Positions 44,901-57,022 of a DNA stretch of 64,000 nucleotides are shown here, one piece after another; within the stretch, counting starts at the first letter, position 1; each line of letters begins with the position of its first letter. The notes beneath the pieces were generated by a model that was not told the origin of the DNA, did not search any database, and worked only from the letters and a program-made list of their open reading frames with translations. The position numbers were made by a program, and so were the translations under genes. Source of the stretch: Saussurea involucrata (Eukaryota > Streptophyta > Magnoliopsida > Asterales > Asteraceae); NCBI GenBank assembly GCA_033807775.1, contig CM066314.1, forward strand, positions 37,803,501 through 37,867,500, read 5' to 3'.

Positions 44901-46025
44901 ACAGTTACTCTTACAATAATTCGTAATCTTGTCCATCCAAATCGGTGCCGACACTACGGTTGTCTCCAATGAGACCCTTCCTCATACGACCGAAGAGTTT
45001 CCGAACGATATCACTTACCCAAGGTGGGCCTGTCAACTCCAATACTCGTTTACATGAAAATAACGAGTCAGTACTCATTTTGTTTGTAAAACAAACCTCG
45101 CAATAAAATATTTTCAATATTTTCGTAACGAAGATTCTCTCCACAAGAAAAACGTGAAATAATTCGTAAATCACTAAGTTCAAAGCTTTATCGTATAATG
45201 AAAACAAGTTTGTCTTTTACTTTAAAGAAAACACGCTCGCACGCGTCACTCATTTCCCAAAACAAGAAAACATATCATGCACGTACATGCTTTTTAACAT
45301 GAAAGAATCTCGTATAATACGTTTAACAACAAAATGCATGGAATTCAATATGCAAAGGAAGGCTATTCACTCTAACTAAGTCCACCGTTGCACTCACTTT
45401 AACTTTTCACTGGTACCATACTATAACCAACAACCGCTTCCTTACTTATGCTACAACTTGAAGTACAAGTGCTTCACAGCCCACTGATCGACCACTCTTA
45501 CATGCATACCACAAAACAACACTGCTCTTTTGCAATCATTAACCTTGCCACTAAACCGCTTGACTAAGGAATCCAAGACTAGATTCCCTAACTTGATCTT
45601 GAATTAAAGGTTTCAAGATGCTAACATAATTCTCACTTCCTATCCTAGAGAGTTTACATCTAGACAGCTCATTAACATTCCAGACAACACTTCCTCTAGA
45701 AGTTGCAAACATCCCATCACAAGGGATCTCTTTCATGACACATCAACTCTTTGCTAACAAACACAAGGTTAGAACCTTCTACATACTGCCACACTCACCA
45801 CTCATCCCGACAATAGTGATTGATTACACCCATGCACCTGTAGGTCCATAATAGCATTGGCCAGATGCTATTTGAATTTACCTTACATGAGGGTTCTCAC
45901 TACCATTGTCAAGATATTCTATGATTAAGGTCTTTCTTAATGGCTTCCTATATCTCAGTTGTGTCTCACTCTACCCCACAGTTTAAGTTTAGGCCCATCC
46001 GGTCACCTAAATCCCTTAAACTATG
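41998..46025 (-). other. Element C interior, non-coding
   Basis: About 4 kb with only short frames on both strands. The minus-strand end, next to the purine tract at about 41998-42013, reads as EFRGRNS followed by GEV, the same short terminal motif seen in G. Nothing else is recognisable. Confidence 0.6.
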
Positions 46026-46037
46026 GCTCTGATACCA
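46026..46037 (-). other. Primer-binding site of element C
   Basis: Minus strand TGGTATCAGAGC, 2 nt inside the 5' LTR. Confidence 0.9.
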
Positions 46038-46039
46038 TT

Positions 46040-47692
46040 TGTAACAACCCAATTTCACTAAAATAAAACTTGTAACAATACAACCAAAATTGGTCCCAAA
46101 GTATACAATTAATGCTACTTAAACTCTAAGTTCGCAGCGAATAACACACCCACAACTGAGATGCTACAAGAAGCCCGACGAAATCTACAAGTCTTCGCTA
46201 GGCTCTAGCTCTTCTACAACGCCACACACTTCCATCATCGCCAGATGGAATCCCAAACACGACTATCACCTGAAAATGGTTTTAGTTTTTGAAAAGCGAG
46301 GGTTAGACCATGAGGTCTAGTGAATTCCCTCTAAACGTATCCACAAGCCATTTAAGAAAAATGTTTCATTTCAAAACAGTAACACGTCAACATATACTCA
46401 ACAAGGGTGTACACAGTGGCATAGACTATTTAACACCTTACAAAGCCAGGCACGGCAACTCGACACCTTACAAAGCCAGGCACGGCAACTCGAGAAGTCC
46501 CCCACTGTGCAACCCGACTCCACCCATAGCAATAACCAAACAAGCATGTAATCAACATTCACGCATAACTGTACGTATAAACAACTTGTATGCAATTGTA
46601 AACATTTCTATGTCATGCACAATAAAACCTTTCCAAATCGTTTAATCATGTCATCATGCTTGTAAACATAATCGGTTAAGAAACCTTACCCAAAACGTTT
46701 AATCATGCTCAAACCAAATTCAGATACGAAATCCTTAGCAAAACATTTCATTTGCACCAAAAAGGGGGTTAAGGGAACTCACCTTAGCATTCGCACATCG
46801 ACACACGCTCCGAAACACACTTTAGCTCAAACCGAACACCTGAATTGGACGTCATAAGAATGGTATTAAACCACCTAATTACATCCCAAAACATCGCTAC
46901 TAAGCCCCTAAAACAAACCCCCAAACGGTGCCTCGATTCTAGACCCGAAACCCGAAGCGAAACGAAGGGCACCTACACACAACAGCGACTTACACGACTT
47001 TCCCCGCGGCTTACAAACCGCGTGAGAAACCGCGTAAGTCCCTGTTCGAGACTTCCACATCCGCACAACGAATTCAGTCCGAAATTGCACCCTTTCTCAA
47101 CCCCAACTCATCCCCAAATTGATATTTAAGGTACCAAAAACATTGAGGATCAATAACCAACACTTTAAACAACATAAAACCCACCAATTTCATCCAATGA
47201 TTCATCCCTTAAACCCCAAACTCATATTCTTGACAAAACTCAACTCTACCATTGAAATGATGGATGATTCTCTAAGAAAAGCTTGTAAATCATTCAAAAC
47301 TCAAACATAGCAATCTCCTTTGGAGCATTCACCCTCAAAACATTAAAACATTAGAAAATCTTATACCACACTCTTCTCATTAATCCTTTCAATAGAAGAA
47401 AAACATGAGAGGGGAAGTTTACCTTGGAAAAGATGAAGATTAACCTCACATTCAGCTTCCAAATCCAAGCTCTCTCTTCAAGAAGCTTCAAGATCCTCCA
47501 ACTCCTCCTCTAGCCATCCCCAATACGTATGAACCACAAAATGGAAATAATCTAGGGTTTTATCCCTTTTTATACCAATTCACAAATTTCAGATTTTGCA
47601 AACAAGTCCCCAAGTTGAATATTTCTTACCTTAGCCCCAAAAACTTCATTTACTCTAACCTTGCAAGAAGAATAAAAATATGGGGTGTTACA
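46040..47692 (-). repeat. 5' LTR of element C
   Basis: 1653 bp partner of 40256-41997. Near-identical apart from three fewer minisatellite units. Confidence 0.9.
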
Positions 47693-48957
47693 TGTATGAG
47701 ATGGAAGCCGATGAAAAGATTGGGATGGAGGAAAACCCAGAGAGTGAAGAGAAAAAGAAAGACCAACCAAATATTCCAAAGCAACCACCGGTTAAACCGG
47801 TAGCTCCGAAAGTGCCATATCTGACTAGGCTCAAGGCCCACAGGGATGATCTAAACTTTTCTAAATTTCATGAAGTTTTTAAGAAAATGCATATTAACAT
47901 CCCTTTTGCAGATGCATTGGCACAAATGCCCTCATACGTGAAGTTCTTGAAAGACATCCTCTCCAACAAGAGGAAGATTGAGGAGCATGCAACAGTTGCA
48001 CTTACTGAGGAGTGCAGCGCGATCATCCAGCACAAGCTCCCCCTGAAGCTTAAGGATCCAGGGAGTTTTACTATCCCTGTTCATATTGGAAACTCTGAAT
48101 TTAGCAAAGCTTTATGTGATCTTGGAGCTAGCATTAACTTGATGCCTTTGTCTATTTTTAGGAAACTCGGACTTGGGGAAGTGCAGCCTACAAATGTTAC
48201 ACTCCAACTTGCTGACAGATCCATCAAGTACCCATATGGAGTGATAGAAGACGTTCTGATCAAGGTGGATAAGTTCTACTTCCCGGTAGACTTTGTGGTG
48301 CTCGATATGGATGAGGACTAGGAAATCCCATTGATACTTGGCCGACCATTTTTGGCCACAGGAGGAGCTCTCATTGATGTGAAAGGGGGTAAGTTAACGT
48401 TGAGAGTGGGCGACGAAGAAGCCGTTTTTAATGTTTTTCGGGCAGCCAAGCAAGGCAAGGGACCTAATGAATGCTATCGCGTGGATGTGATGGGTTCTAT
48501 GCCTCAAGAGATGTACAACCATCAAGTGTCGGACGATCATCTCATGAAAGCATTGGTTGGCATCGAAACCGATCAAGAAAGCGAGCCGGTATTACAACTC
48601 AATGCCTTACCATCTTACAAAGGCCCGAGGCGACCCATTATTGAGGATTTGGAAGAACCAATTCCCAAGTCCGAACCTTCATCGAAGACACCTCCAAATC
48701 TTGAGCTCAAACCATTGCCCGATCATCTCGAATATGCATATTTGGGAGAAAAAGACACACTTCCGGTAATCATATCGTCCAAACTGTGTCCCGCAAATAA
48801 AGAAAAGCTGCTAAGAGTTTTGAGAGAGCATCAAACTTCCATTGGATGGACGATAGCTGATTTGAAGGGTTTAAGCCCCACGTTTTGCTAACAACGCATC
48901 AATCTGGAAGACGGACACCGACCGGTTGTTCAACACCAACATCGGCTCAACCAGAAT
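47693..48957 (+). pseudogene. Element B protease region of gag-pol
   Basis: Resumes the B frame after element C (YEMEADEKIG...). Protease core: DLGASINLM (active-site Asp), LADRSIKYP and ILGRPFLATGG. An in-frame TAG at 48319-48321 lies just before ILGRP, and an in-frame TAA at 48889-48891 between protease and RT. Otherwise open and in one frame with the RT that follows. The segment AVFNVFRAAK after the protease is what element A has lost. Confidence 0.9.
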
Positions 48958-50700
48958 ATGAAAGAGGTAGTCCGCAAGGAGGTATTGAAACTCCTCGATG
49001 CTGGAATTATTTATCCAGTTCCTGATAGCCCGTGGGTAAGCCCAAATCAAGTAGTGCCCAAGAAGGGAGGCATCACAGTCATCCGGAACAACAACAACAA
49101 ACTCATCCCCTCTCGAACGGTTACCGGTTGGAGGATATGTATAGATTACTGGAAGCTGAATGATGCAACCAAGAAAGATCACTTTCCACTTCCATTCATT
49201 GATCAGATGTTGGAATGGTTATCCGGACACGAGTACTACTGTTTCCTAGACGGCTATTCCGGGTATAACCAGATTCCAATCGCACCCGAAGATCAAGATA
49301 AAACGACCTTCACTTGTCCGTATGGCACATTCGTGTACCGCCGTATGCCCTTCGGCTTGTGTAATGCTCCGGCCACCTTCCAGCGATGTATGATGGCAAT
49401 ATTCTCGGATATGGTGGAACGGGCCATCGAAATCTTCATGGACGACTTTTCAGTGTTTGGGCCTTCTTTCGACACATGCTTAGCGCACTTGGAAGCCGTG
49501 CTACAAAGGTGCAAGGAAACAAGCCTTGTAGTGAATTGGAAGAAGTGTCACTTTATGGTGACCAAAGGGATTGTGCTCGGCCACAAAGTGTCCAAGGCGG
49601 GGATAGAAGTGGATAAAGCAAAGGTGGCAGTGATCGAGAATATTCCATATCCGAATTCCGTCAAGGGAGTCCGAAGCTTTTTGGGACACGCCGGGTTTTA
49701 CCGGCGATTTATAAAGGACTTTTCGAAAATCACTAAACCTTTGTGTTCCTTACTTCTTAAAGATGCTAAATTTGATTTCACTAATAATTGTATCCTTGCT
49801 TTTGACAGGTTAAAGAAGAAACTGATCTCAACACCCATCCTCACGGCCCCGGATTGGAATCTACCATTTGTCCTCATGTGTGACGCAAGTGACATCGCTG
49901 TTGGAGCGGTGTTGGGCCAAAGAAAAGAGAAGAGGATGCACGTGATATACTATGTGAGTAAGACGTTGGACGATGCTCAGATCAACTATGCGACTACCAA
50001 GAAGGAATTACTAGCCGTTGTCTATGCTTGCGAGAAGTTTCGATCCTATTTAGTTGGTGCAAAGGTAATCGTGTACTCCGACCATTCAGCTTTGAAATAT
50101 CTAATGGCTAAGAAGGACGCAAAACTGAGACTCATCCGATGGGTCCTCCTACTCCAAGAATTTGATTTGGAGATTCTAGACAAGAAGGGGTCTGAGAACA
50201 TCGTGGCGGACCATCTTTCGAGACTTGAGGGAGGTGAAGATCAAAGTAAAGACAAAACCATCATTAATGATTCCTTCCCGGATGAGCAGCTCTTTAAGGT
50301 TAGTCACTCGGGACCTTGGTATGCTGACTTGGTGAATTATTTGGTAGGAGGAGTAGTGCCCTATCAAATGAACTCCCACCAAAAGAAAAGATTTTTCTTC
50401 GAGGCCAAAAGGTATTATTGGGATGAACCCTATCTCTACAAGCTATGTGCTGGCGGTATGATCCGAAGATGTGTACCGGACGAAGAGAAGGCCGGCATTC
50501 TAACTCACTGCCATACCTTAGAATGTGGAGGCCACTTCAGCACCTACAGAACAGTGGCAAAAGTTCTACAATCGGGATTCTTATGGCTTTATATGTTTAA
50601 AGAGACTCGAGACTTCATCTCGAAGTGTGATCGGTGCCAAAGAACGGGAAACATATTAAAGAGAGATGAAATGCCCATGAGAATCTTCATGGAATGTTTG
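48958..50700 (+). pseudogene. Element B pol: RT, RNase H, integrase zinc region
   Basis: RT with LDGYSGYNQ (Asp ~98) and FMDD (~160-163), RNase H from CDASDIAVG to VADHLSRL, then the integrase HHCC module (HTLECGGH ... CDRCQRTG). DYWKLN replaces the usual DYRKLN. A small deletion at about 50690-50700 shifts the frame just before the first integrase catalytic Asp (GI-D/E-FMGP). At that position this copy reads Glu in the downstream frame, so the residue may also be lost. Confidence 0.92.
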
Positions 50701-51312
50701 GGGGATCGAATTCATGGGTCCATTCTCGAACTCTCACCGCAATGAATATATACTGGTAGCAGTAGACTATGTTTCCAAGTGGGTGGAGGCAATCGCAAGC
50801 CCCACGAACGACTCCAAAAGGGTGATCAACTTCTTGCGAAAGAACATATTCTCGAGGTTTGGGGTCCCGAAAGCGCTGATAAGTGACGGTGGTAGCCATT
50901 TCTACAACCGGTATTTAGAGGCAGTACTCAAGAAATACTCGGTGAAGCATAAGGTAACTACACCTTACCACCCACAAGCCAATGTCTTAGCTGAGGTGTC
51001 TAATCGAGAACTTAAACAAATTCTCGAAAAGATCGTGAGCACATCACGAAAAGATTGGTCGATCAAGCTAGACGATGCACTGTGGGCTTACCGAACCGCA
51101 TTCAAGACACCGATTGGCACCACACCGTATCGGCTCGTGTTCGGGAAATCGTGTCACCTACCTGTCGAGCTTGAGCATAGAGCTTATTGGGCGATCAAGA
51201 AGCTCAATATGTATTTCAAGGCGGCCGGGCAACGCCGGTGTTTGCAACTGAACGAGCTCGAAGAGATCATACAAGACGCATACGAGAATGCGGCAATATA
51301 CAAGGATAGAAC
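50701..51312 (+). pseudogene. Element B integrase core
   Basis: Continues in the next frame: MGPFSNSHRNEYILVAVDYVS, the second Asp in ALISDGGSHF and the Glu in NVLAEVSNREL (a Gly is usual where Val stands). WAYRTAFKTPIGTTPYRLVFG follows. Cut after KDRT by a SINE at 51313. Confidence 0.9.
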
Positions 51313-51525
51313 CACTTGGGTTGTGGTGTACTGGTAAAACTCTTGGGGGATGTAGTGGAAACTCATCTACCCAGGGTTCAAATCTAGGCACTGCCAAAGC
51401 CCTTGTGGCCATGGAGTTTCACCTGCGATGACTTCAGGCCATTCGTGGTCGCCCGGGGATTAGCCGGTGCGCGTAAGCTGGCCTGAAAACCCACGGTTAC
51501 CAATATATATATATATATATATATA
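51313..51525 (+). mobile_element. tRNA-derived SINE with (TA)n tail
   Basis: Flanked by TATACAAGGATAGAAC (51297-51312) and TATACAAGGAGAGAAC (51526-51541), a 16-base target duplication with one mismatch. Inside are Pol III promoter-like boxes: box A-like TGGTGTACTGG (51324-51334) and box B GGTTCAAATCT (51375-51385). The 3' end is a TA repeat. The second duplication copy continues the integrase frame (RFHDKGLHPKVIVPG). It needs LINE enzymes in trans. The (TA)n tail is unlike a poly-A tail. Confidence 0.9.
51324..51385 (+). promoter_or_regulatory. SINE Pol III box A and box B
   Basis: Box A-like TGGTGTACTGG and box B GGTTCAAATCT, 40 nt apart, as in tRNA-type promoters. Confidence 0.75.
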
Positions 51526-51541
51526 TATACAAGGAGAGAAC

Positions 51542-51629
51542 GAAGCGATTCCACGACAAGGGTCTTCACCCAAAGGTAATTGTTCCTGGAATGCGAGTAC
51601 TTTTATTTAATTCTCGTCTTCGTTTGTTT
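51542..51629 (+). pseudogene. Element B integrase C-terminal fragment
   Basis: In-frame continuation between SINE and element D (KRFHDKG ... VLLFNSR). It joins to 57908 once D and one TGTTT copy are removed. Confidence 0.88.
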
Positions 51630-52224
51630 TGTTGAATAATATATATACATAAATATGTATATTATTTATGCTATGCAAAAGATATTTTTTACTTGGCTCT
51701 AGAAAGGCCACGTCCATGGCTTGGTTTGGAAAATAATTTGTGTGGATGAAAAGCATCATGCACATGCATGCATGACAATCCATGCATGACATCCAACCCA
51801 TTCCCATCACCATATAAATACCCATGTAATGGCTTCCATTTTCATTTGCACCAACCTTTCTTCCTCTCCTTGTTCCCTTCTCGCCGGCAGCAAACACCAG
51901 CCACCAACACCCCCTCCCTAATTTGTTATTTGGTATCTAGAGTGGTATCTAGAGTTTGTGAGGTTGAGAGTGTTCTTGATATTCGGTGGTGTGCGAGAAG
52001 ACTCGTTAGTTGATCGTGGATCTTAAGATCCTTGCGAAGCACTTTGTAATCTCCTTGGTTGGTAATAAACACCTGCTCTCTCTCTCTTTGGTGGACGTAC
52101 ACTATCACAACGATAGTGGAACCACGTTAACTCCCGGTGTTATTGTTTGCGTTTTTCTTGCCATTCATATATATATCTCGCTATTATATATATACATATA
52201 TTTATATATATTTCGTCTAATATA

Positions 52225-52255
<31 letters not shown>

Positions 52256-52530
52256 CGCTTTTATATATATATCTTGCTATATATATATATATATATATAT
52301 TTATAGATACTAACGTTTCCATCGCTTTTATCTATACATATATATATATATATATATACTTCGTGTGGGTTTAATTTTTCTACGTCGAGAATATATTGTG
52401 TAACATCTAGATCATTGTTATCCGCATTTGTTGCTGGGATTATTGTGCACTTGGATTTCTACTCGTTTTGGGACCTTAGAAATCATTTGTGAGCTTCTCG
52501 TAATTTTGGCACGATAAATTTTTCCTAACA
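51630..52530 (+). repeat. 5' LTR of element D
   Basis: 901 bp, TGTTGAATAAT...TTCCTAACA. TATA box TATAAATA at 51813-51820 followed by a CT-rich leader. Long TA repeats at about 52185-52365. Confidence 0.95.
51813..51820 (+). promoter_or_regulatory. TATA box in 5' LTR of element D
   Basis: TATAAATA followed ~25-60 nt later by a pyrimidine-rich tract (CTTTCTTCCTCTCCTTG), a typical LTR core promoter. The same box is in the 3' LTR at 57206-57213. Confidence 0.75.
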
Positions 52531-52532
52531 AT

Positions 52533-52544
52533 TGGTATCAGAGC
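52533..52544 (+). other. Primer-binding site of element D
   Basis: TGGTATCAGAGC, complementary to tRNA-Met, 2 nt after the LTR. Confidence 0.95.
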
Positions 52545-52610
52545 TTCGGATCTAGATTTGGGTTTGTGTAGAAAGTATACATAAACAAGTTTACACATTT
52601 CGTTTTCTCT

Positions 52611-55600
52611 ATGGCTGGAGTAGAAAACCCATTTGGTGTCGGTCCCTCTAAACCGTACCTAGAAGGTACCTTTAATTTGTCCGGGGCTGGGATTCGTATA
52701 CAGACTTGGAATGGGGACGGTGACTTTGGTAAATGGCAATTCACAACATCCGCGGCACTTAGAAAAAATGGAGTCCATCCCGTAGTATTTGCCAAAGACG
52801 AGTTAGACCCTAATATGTCTAACCTTAAGGCTAAAGAAATGGAAGCATGGGCATTTACTACTTTTCAGATGGCTATGGGAGATAATGTTATATCTGAGAT
52901 TGTGTCTGAAAAGACAGCTACAGGTATTTGGAGCAAGCTTGAGAATTTATATCTCAAGAAAACTTTGACCAACAGATTGTTACTGATGCGGTCGTGTCTC
53001 TTCTTCAAAATGAAGGAAGGCACGACAATCAAGGGGCACATGACCGAATTTGAAGACATAATCATGAAGTTAAAGGCAACAGATGCGCTTCTTGCAAAAG
53101 ACGAAGAAGCACTTGCTATGATCCTGTTGTATTCATTTCCCGAGAAGTATTCCCAATTCACTAACAGTTTTATTTACGGAAGAGAAACTCTTTCTTTGTC
53201 TGATGTGAAAACAGGAATGATTTCGGAAGATCAGCGAATTCAGATGCGAATCGGTAACAATCACCGAGAGATTAATTACAGTCAAGGCCTATTTGCTGAC
53301 AAAGGCCGAGACGATCAACATTCGTCAAGAGGAAGAAATCGTGGGCGCTCTCCGTCTCGCCGACCTGGTTCTCGGGGGAAATCAAAGGTGCGTGGCAACT
53401 GTAATTATTGCCACAAGCCAGGTCATTGGGTTAAGGACTGTCCGAGTCTTAAAAGCAAAGACAACGCGGACACCTCAGCCGTTGCAGCCGAAATGGAGCT
53501 AGAAGGCTTCTCTGCCACAGTTGCACCACCGCAAGGTGACAGGCGTTGGGTGCTAGATACCGGGGCATCTTGCCACATGACACCATTCCGCGACTATTTC
53601 TCTACCTTCAGAAAAGTTGAAGGTAACAGTATTTATATGGGAAACAGTACTTGGTGTGTCACTCAGGGTATCGGTACTGTGCGGATCAAGATGTTCGATG
53701 GGTGTATTTGGACATTGAATAATGTCAAGTTTGTTCCATCCATGACTCGTTCCTTGATCTCTGTTGGACAACTGTCCAAATTGGGCAGCAAATTTCGAGG
53801 CGATGACGAGAGTTTGCGCATCTCCAGAGGGAGTATTGTTGTAATGAAAGGCGAACGGGCGGAAAGTAATCTTTACCATTTGATTGGCGAGACTGTGTCT
53901 TCTGAATCATGTGTGGCCGAAAGTTCTCAGAATCTTGTTGATGCTCGCTTATGGCATCTTCGTTTGGGTCACACATCCGAGAAGAACTTGGAGATTTTGC
54001 GCAAGCGGAAGCTCATTAAAGTCTTTGTTCCTGCTAGCCTGGAGTTTTGTTCGGGATGTGTCAAAGGAAAGCAGACGCGTGTTTCTTTTGGTGTTGGAAA
54101 ACACAACACTAAAGGAATCCTCGATTATGTTCATACAAACGTCTGGGGACCATCCAGTACTCCGTCCCTCAGTGGAGGTAAATATTTCGTTTTGTTTATT
54201 GATGATTTCTCACATAAGCTTTGGGTGTATGTGTTAAAGTTCAAGTCAGATGTCTTCGATACGTTCAAGACTTGGTTGGCATGAGTAGAGGTCGAGACTG
54301 GCATGAAGTTGAAAGTGCTCAGATCTGACAACGGTGGAGAGTTTACTAGTGGTAACCTCAAGGACTTTTGTTCGCGTAAAGGCATCCACCGTCACTACAC
54401 CACTCCGGGCGATCCTCAATCTAATGGGGTAGCCGAACGGATGAATAGGACTTTGCTTGAAAAGTTCCGATGTATGTTGTCGACATCGGAGTTCCCTAAA
54501 ATTTTCTGGGCCGAAGCACTGCACACTGCTGTGCACATTGTGAACAGGTTACCTTGTTCGGCCATCGGGGGAAAGATTCCAGAAGAGGTTTGGAGAGGTA
54601 AAAGAAACATCTGTTTGAAATACATACGTGTATTTGGTTGTCCTGTTTACGTTCATGTTTCAGGCCGGGACAAGTTGGATCCTAAAGCCACCAAAGGATT
54701 CTTGCTCGGCTATACAGATGGCATCAAGGGTTACCGAATCTGGAACCCCTTAACTCGTAAGGTGATTCATTCTCGATACGTCACGTTTGATGAATCAGTC
54801 CTGTTAAAGTCACAGGATCCTCAATCCTCTCAAAATCCGGAATTCGTCCATACTGTTGCTCCTACCGCCGATGATGTGGATCCAGTAGTCAGTCCTAATA
54901 TTCCCAGTTCATCTGTTCCTGATATTGTGCCAGAATCATCCGATACTGTTGAAGAAGTCATTCCGCCAGTGACTTCTACTAGTGATTCTGAAGAAGAGAT
55001 TCTGAATGATGGTGGAGACCACAGCGACACAATCCCAGTAGTTGCACCTACCAGGCGTAGTCAAAGGACTATTCGTCCGCCGAATAGGTATGGAGATTGG
55101 GATTTTGCTAACATAAGTTTTACAGATCAGCTGGAGTTTGCTTTGCATGTAGGAGAAGAAGAGCCGCTTGATGTAAAGGAGGCATTGGCCTCAACCCACA
55201 GTTCTAAATGGCTTGGTGCAATGCAAGAAGAGATGGAAGCTCTCTCTAAGAACAGCACTTGGGACTTATGTCCGTTGTCGAAGGGTAGCCGTGCTATTGG
55301 TTGCAAGTGGGTTTTCAAAGTCAAAGATGACAATCGGTACAAGGCTCGCCTCGTTGCTAAAGGCTTTGCACAACGGAAAGGTATCGAGTATGACGATATT
55401 TTTGCTCCCGTTGTTAGACATACATCTATTTGTGTTCTTTTAGCGATCGTGGCTATTCACGATTTGGAGCTAGAACAACTAGATGTGAAGACCGCCTTCC
55501 TACACGGAGACTTGGAGGAAACTATCTATATGAAGCAACCCGATGGTTTCATCTCCGACAGTAAACCAGAATACGTATGTAAGCTCCAGAAGTCCCTTTA

Positions 55601-56705
55601 TGGACTTAAACAGTCGCCTCGACAGTGGTATAAGAAGTTCGATTTGTTTATGCTCACTCTGGGATTTGAGCGCAGTGAAAAGGATGCTTGTGTCTATCAT
55701 AGGCAAAGCGGTGGTATTTTCACTTACTTACTTCTTTATGTAGATGACATGCTTATTGCCTGCAAGGACCGGTCAGAGATCGAACGTCTGAAAGATAAGT
55801 TGAAGTCAGAATTCGAAATGAAGGATCTTGGCGCGGCGCAGAAAATTTTGGGCATGGAAATCGTGCGGGACAGAAAGTCCCGGACACTCAGGTTGACACA
55901 ACGGGCGTATATTCAGAAAATTCTGAAGCGGTTCAATCTTGATGGTGCCAATACGTCTAGCACTCCGCTACCGAAGCACATCAAGATTACGAGCGAAGAT
56001 TGTCCGAAGGACGACAAGGAGAAGGCCAAAATGTCAAAGGTTCCATATGCTAGTGCAGTTGGGAGTCTCATGTATGCCATGGTGTGTACCCGTCCCGATC
56101 TCGCACATTGTGTCGGAGTGGTGAGTCGGTTTCTCGCGAATCCGGGTCGATCACATTGGGCAGCCGTTAAAACGGCATTCCGATATTTGAAGGGAACCGA
56201 GAAGCATGGTCTTATATTTGGTTTGCACAATAACTGTGAAATTGTTGGATATTGTGATTCTGACTATGCAGGTTATCGAGTTGGTTGGAGATCCACATCT
56301 GGTTATGTATTTACCTTGGGTGGAACAACCGTTAGTTGGAGATCACGGTTACAGTCTATTGTTGCATTGTCGACCACAGAAGCTGAACTTGTTGCGGCGG
56401 TTGAATCTGCAAAGGAAGCGGTCTATTTGAAAGAACTGATAAATGACCTGGGCTTCGAGCAACCTTCCGTACGCATTCTCTGTGATAATCAGAGTGCCAT
56501 CCATTTGGCAACTAATTTGGCTTTCAGCTCCCGGACAAAGCACATAAATGTGCGTGATGCATATCTTGTTAGACTACATGAAGCAAAGGTCGTCTATTTG
56601 AAGAAAGTCCTGACAGACGACAATGCTGCTGATATGTTCACTAAGTCGCTACCGCCAGCCAAGTTTGGGCATTGCTCAAACTTGATCCAGCTCCGTTTGT
56701 GTTAG
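52611..56705 (+). pseudogene. Element D gag-pol polyprotein with one in-frame stop
   Basis: One frame of about 1365 codons with a single TGA at 54282-54284. Order: gag (1-~250), an Arg/Ser-rich basic stretch, CCHC knuckle CNYCHKPGHWVKDC (264-277), protease DTGA (316-319), integrase zinc region (LWHLRLGH ... CSGC, ~447-483) and integrase core. At the usual first catalytic Asp the protein reads VHTNVWGP, i.e. Asn at 510. The later Asp and Glu are intact (LRSDNGGEF and NGVAERMNR, D35E spacing). RT follows with YGLKQSPRQW and YVDD (55737-55748), then RNase H and ADMFTKSLP near the end. Copia order (INT before RT). The stop lies in the integrase core. Stop plus lost Asp make it inactive despite its youth. 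Confidence 0.95.
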
Positions 56706-57022
56706 TGCCGTTGGGCACTTTGCGAGAGAGAGAAGATATTACCACAGATGACAAAATGACATCTTTGAAGGAATTACTTTGTTAAGTGCTTAGAGCTTTG
56801 TTTATGCTCTACCTTGTTCAGTAGATTGTGCATTTGAGGTTATTTGTTTGCTTGTAACTTTGACGGGTGATGGCCATGCCGAAGCTCGTCACGGTTGGAA
56901 TGCATTTTTCTACCTCATGCCAATTTACTTTGTTATCTTGCTGAAGATCAACGGGAAGACTCGTATTCGTTGGATGGGTTCGTACCTTGGTTTCGTTGGG
57001 TGATTTGCATATCATGGTGGAG
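56706..57022 (+). other. Element D 3' non-coding region and purine tract
   Basis: A short non-coding stretch ending in ATGGTGGAG directly before the LTR TG, the likely polypurine tract. Confidence 0.7.

Larger units (their letters stand above)
40256..47692 (-). mobile_element. Element C: Ty3-type LTR element without coding capacity
   Basis: Minus-strand element with LTRs 40256-41997 and 46040-47692. TGTAACACCCC start and GGTTGTTACA end, primer site TGGTATCAGAGC, purine tract AATAAGGGGGAGG. TGTA flanks both sides (40252-40255, 47693-47696), i.e. a 4-5 bp duplication. The 4 kb interior has no recognisable gag or pol, only a FRGRNS-type remnant at its 3' end, so it is a large non-autonomous or fully eroded element sitting at the gag/protease linker of B. 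Confidence 0.88.

Noticed and set aside
51768..52225. Small ORFs in the D LTRs
   Set aside because: Chance frames in a promoter/leader and TA repeats, present identically in both LTRs without coding features.
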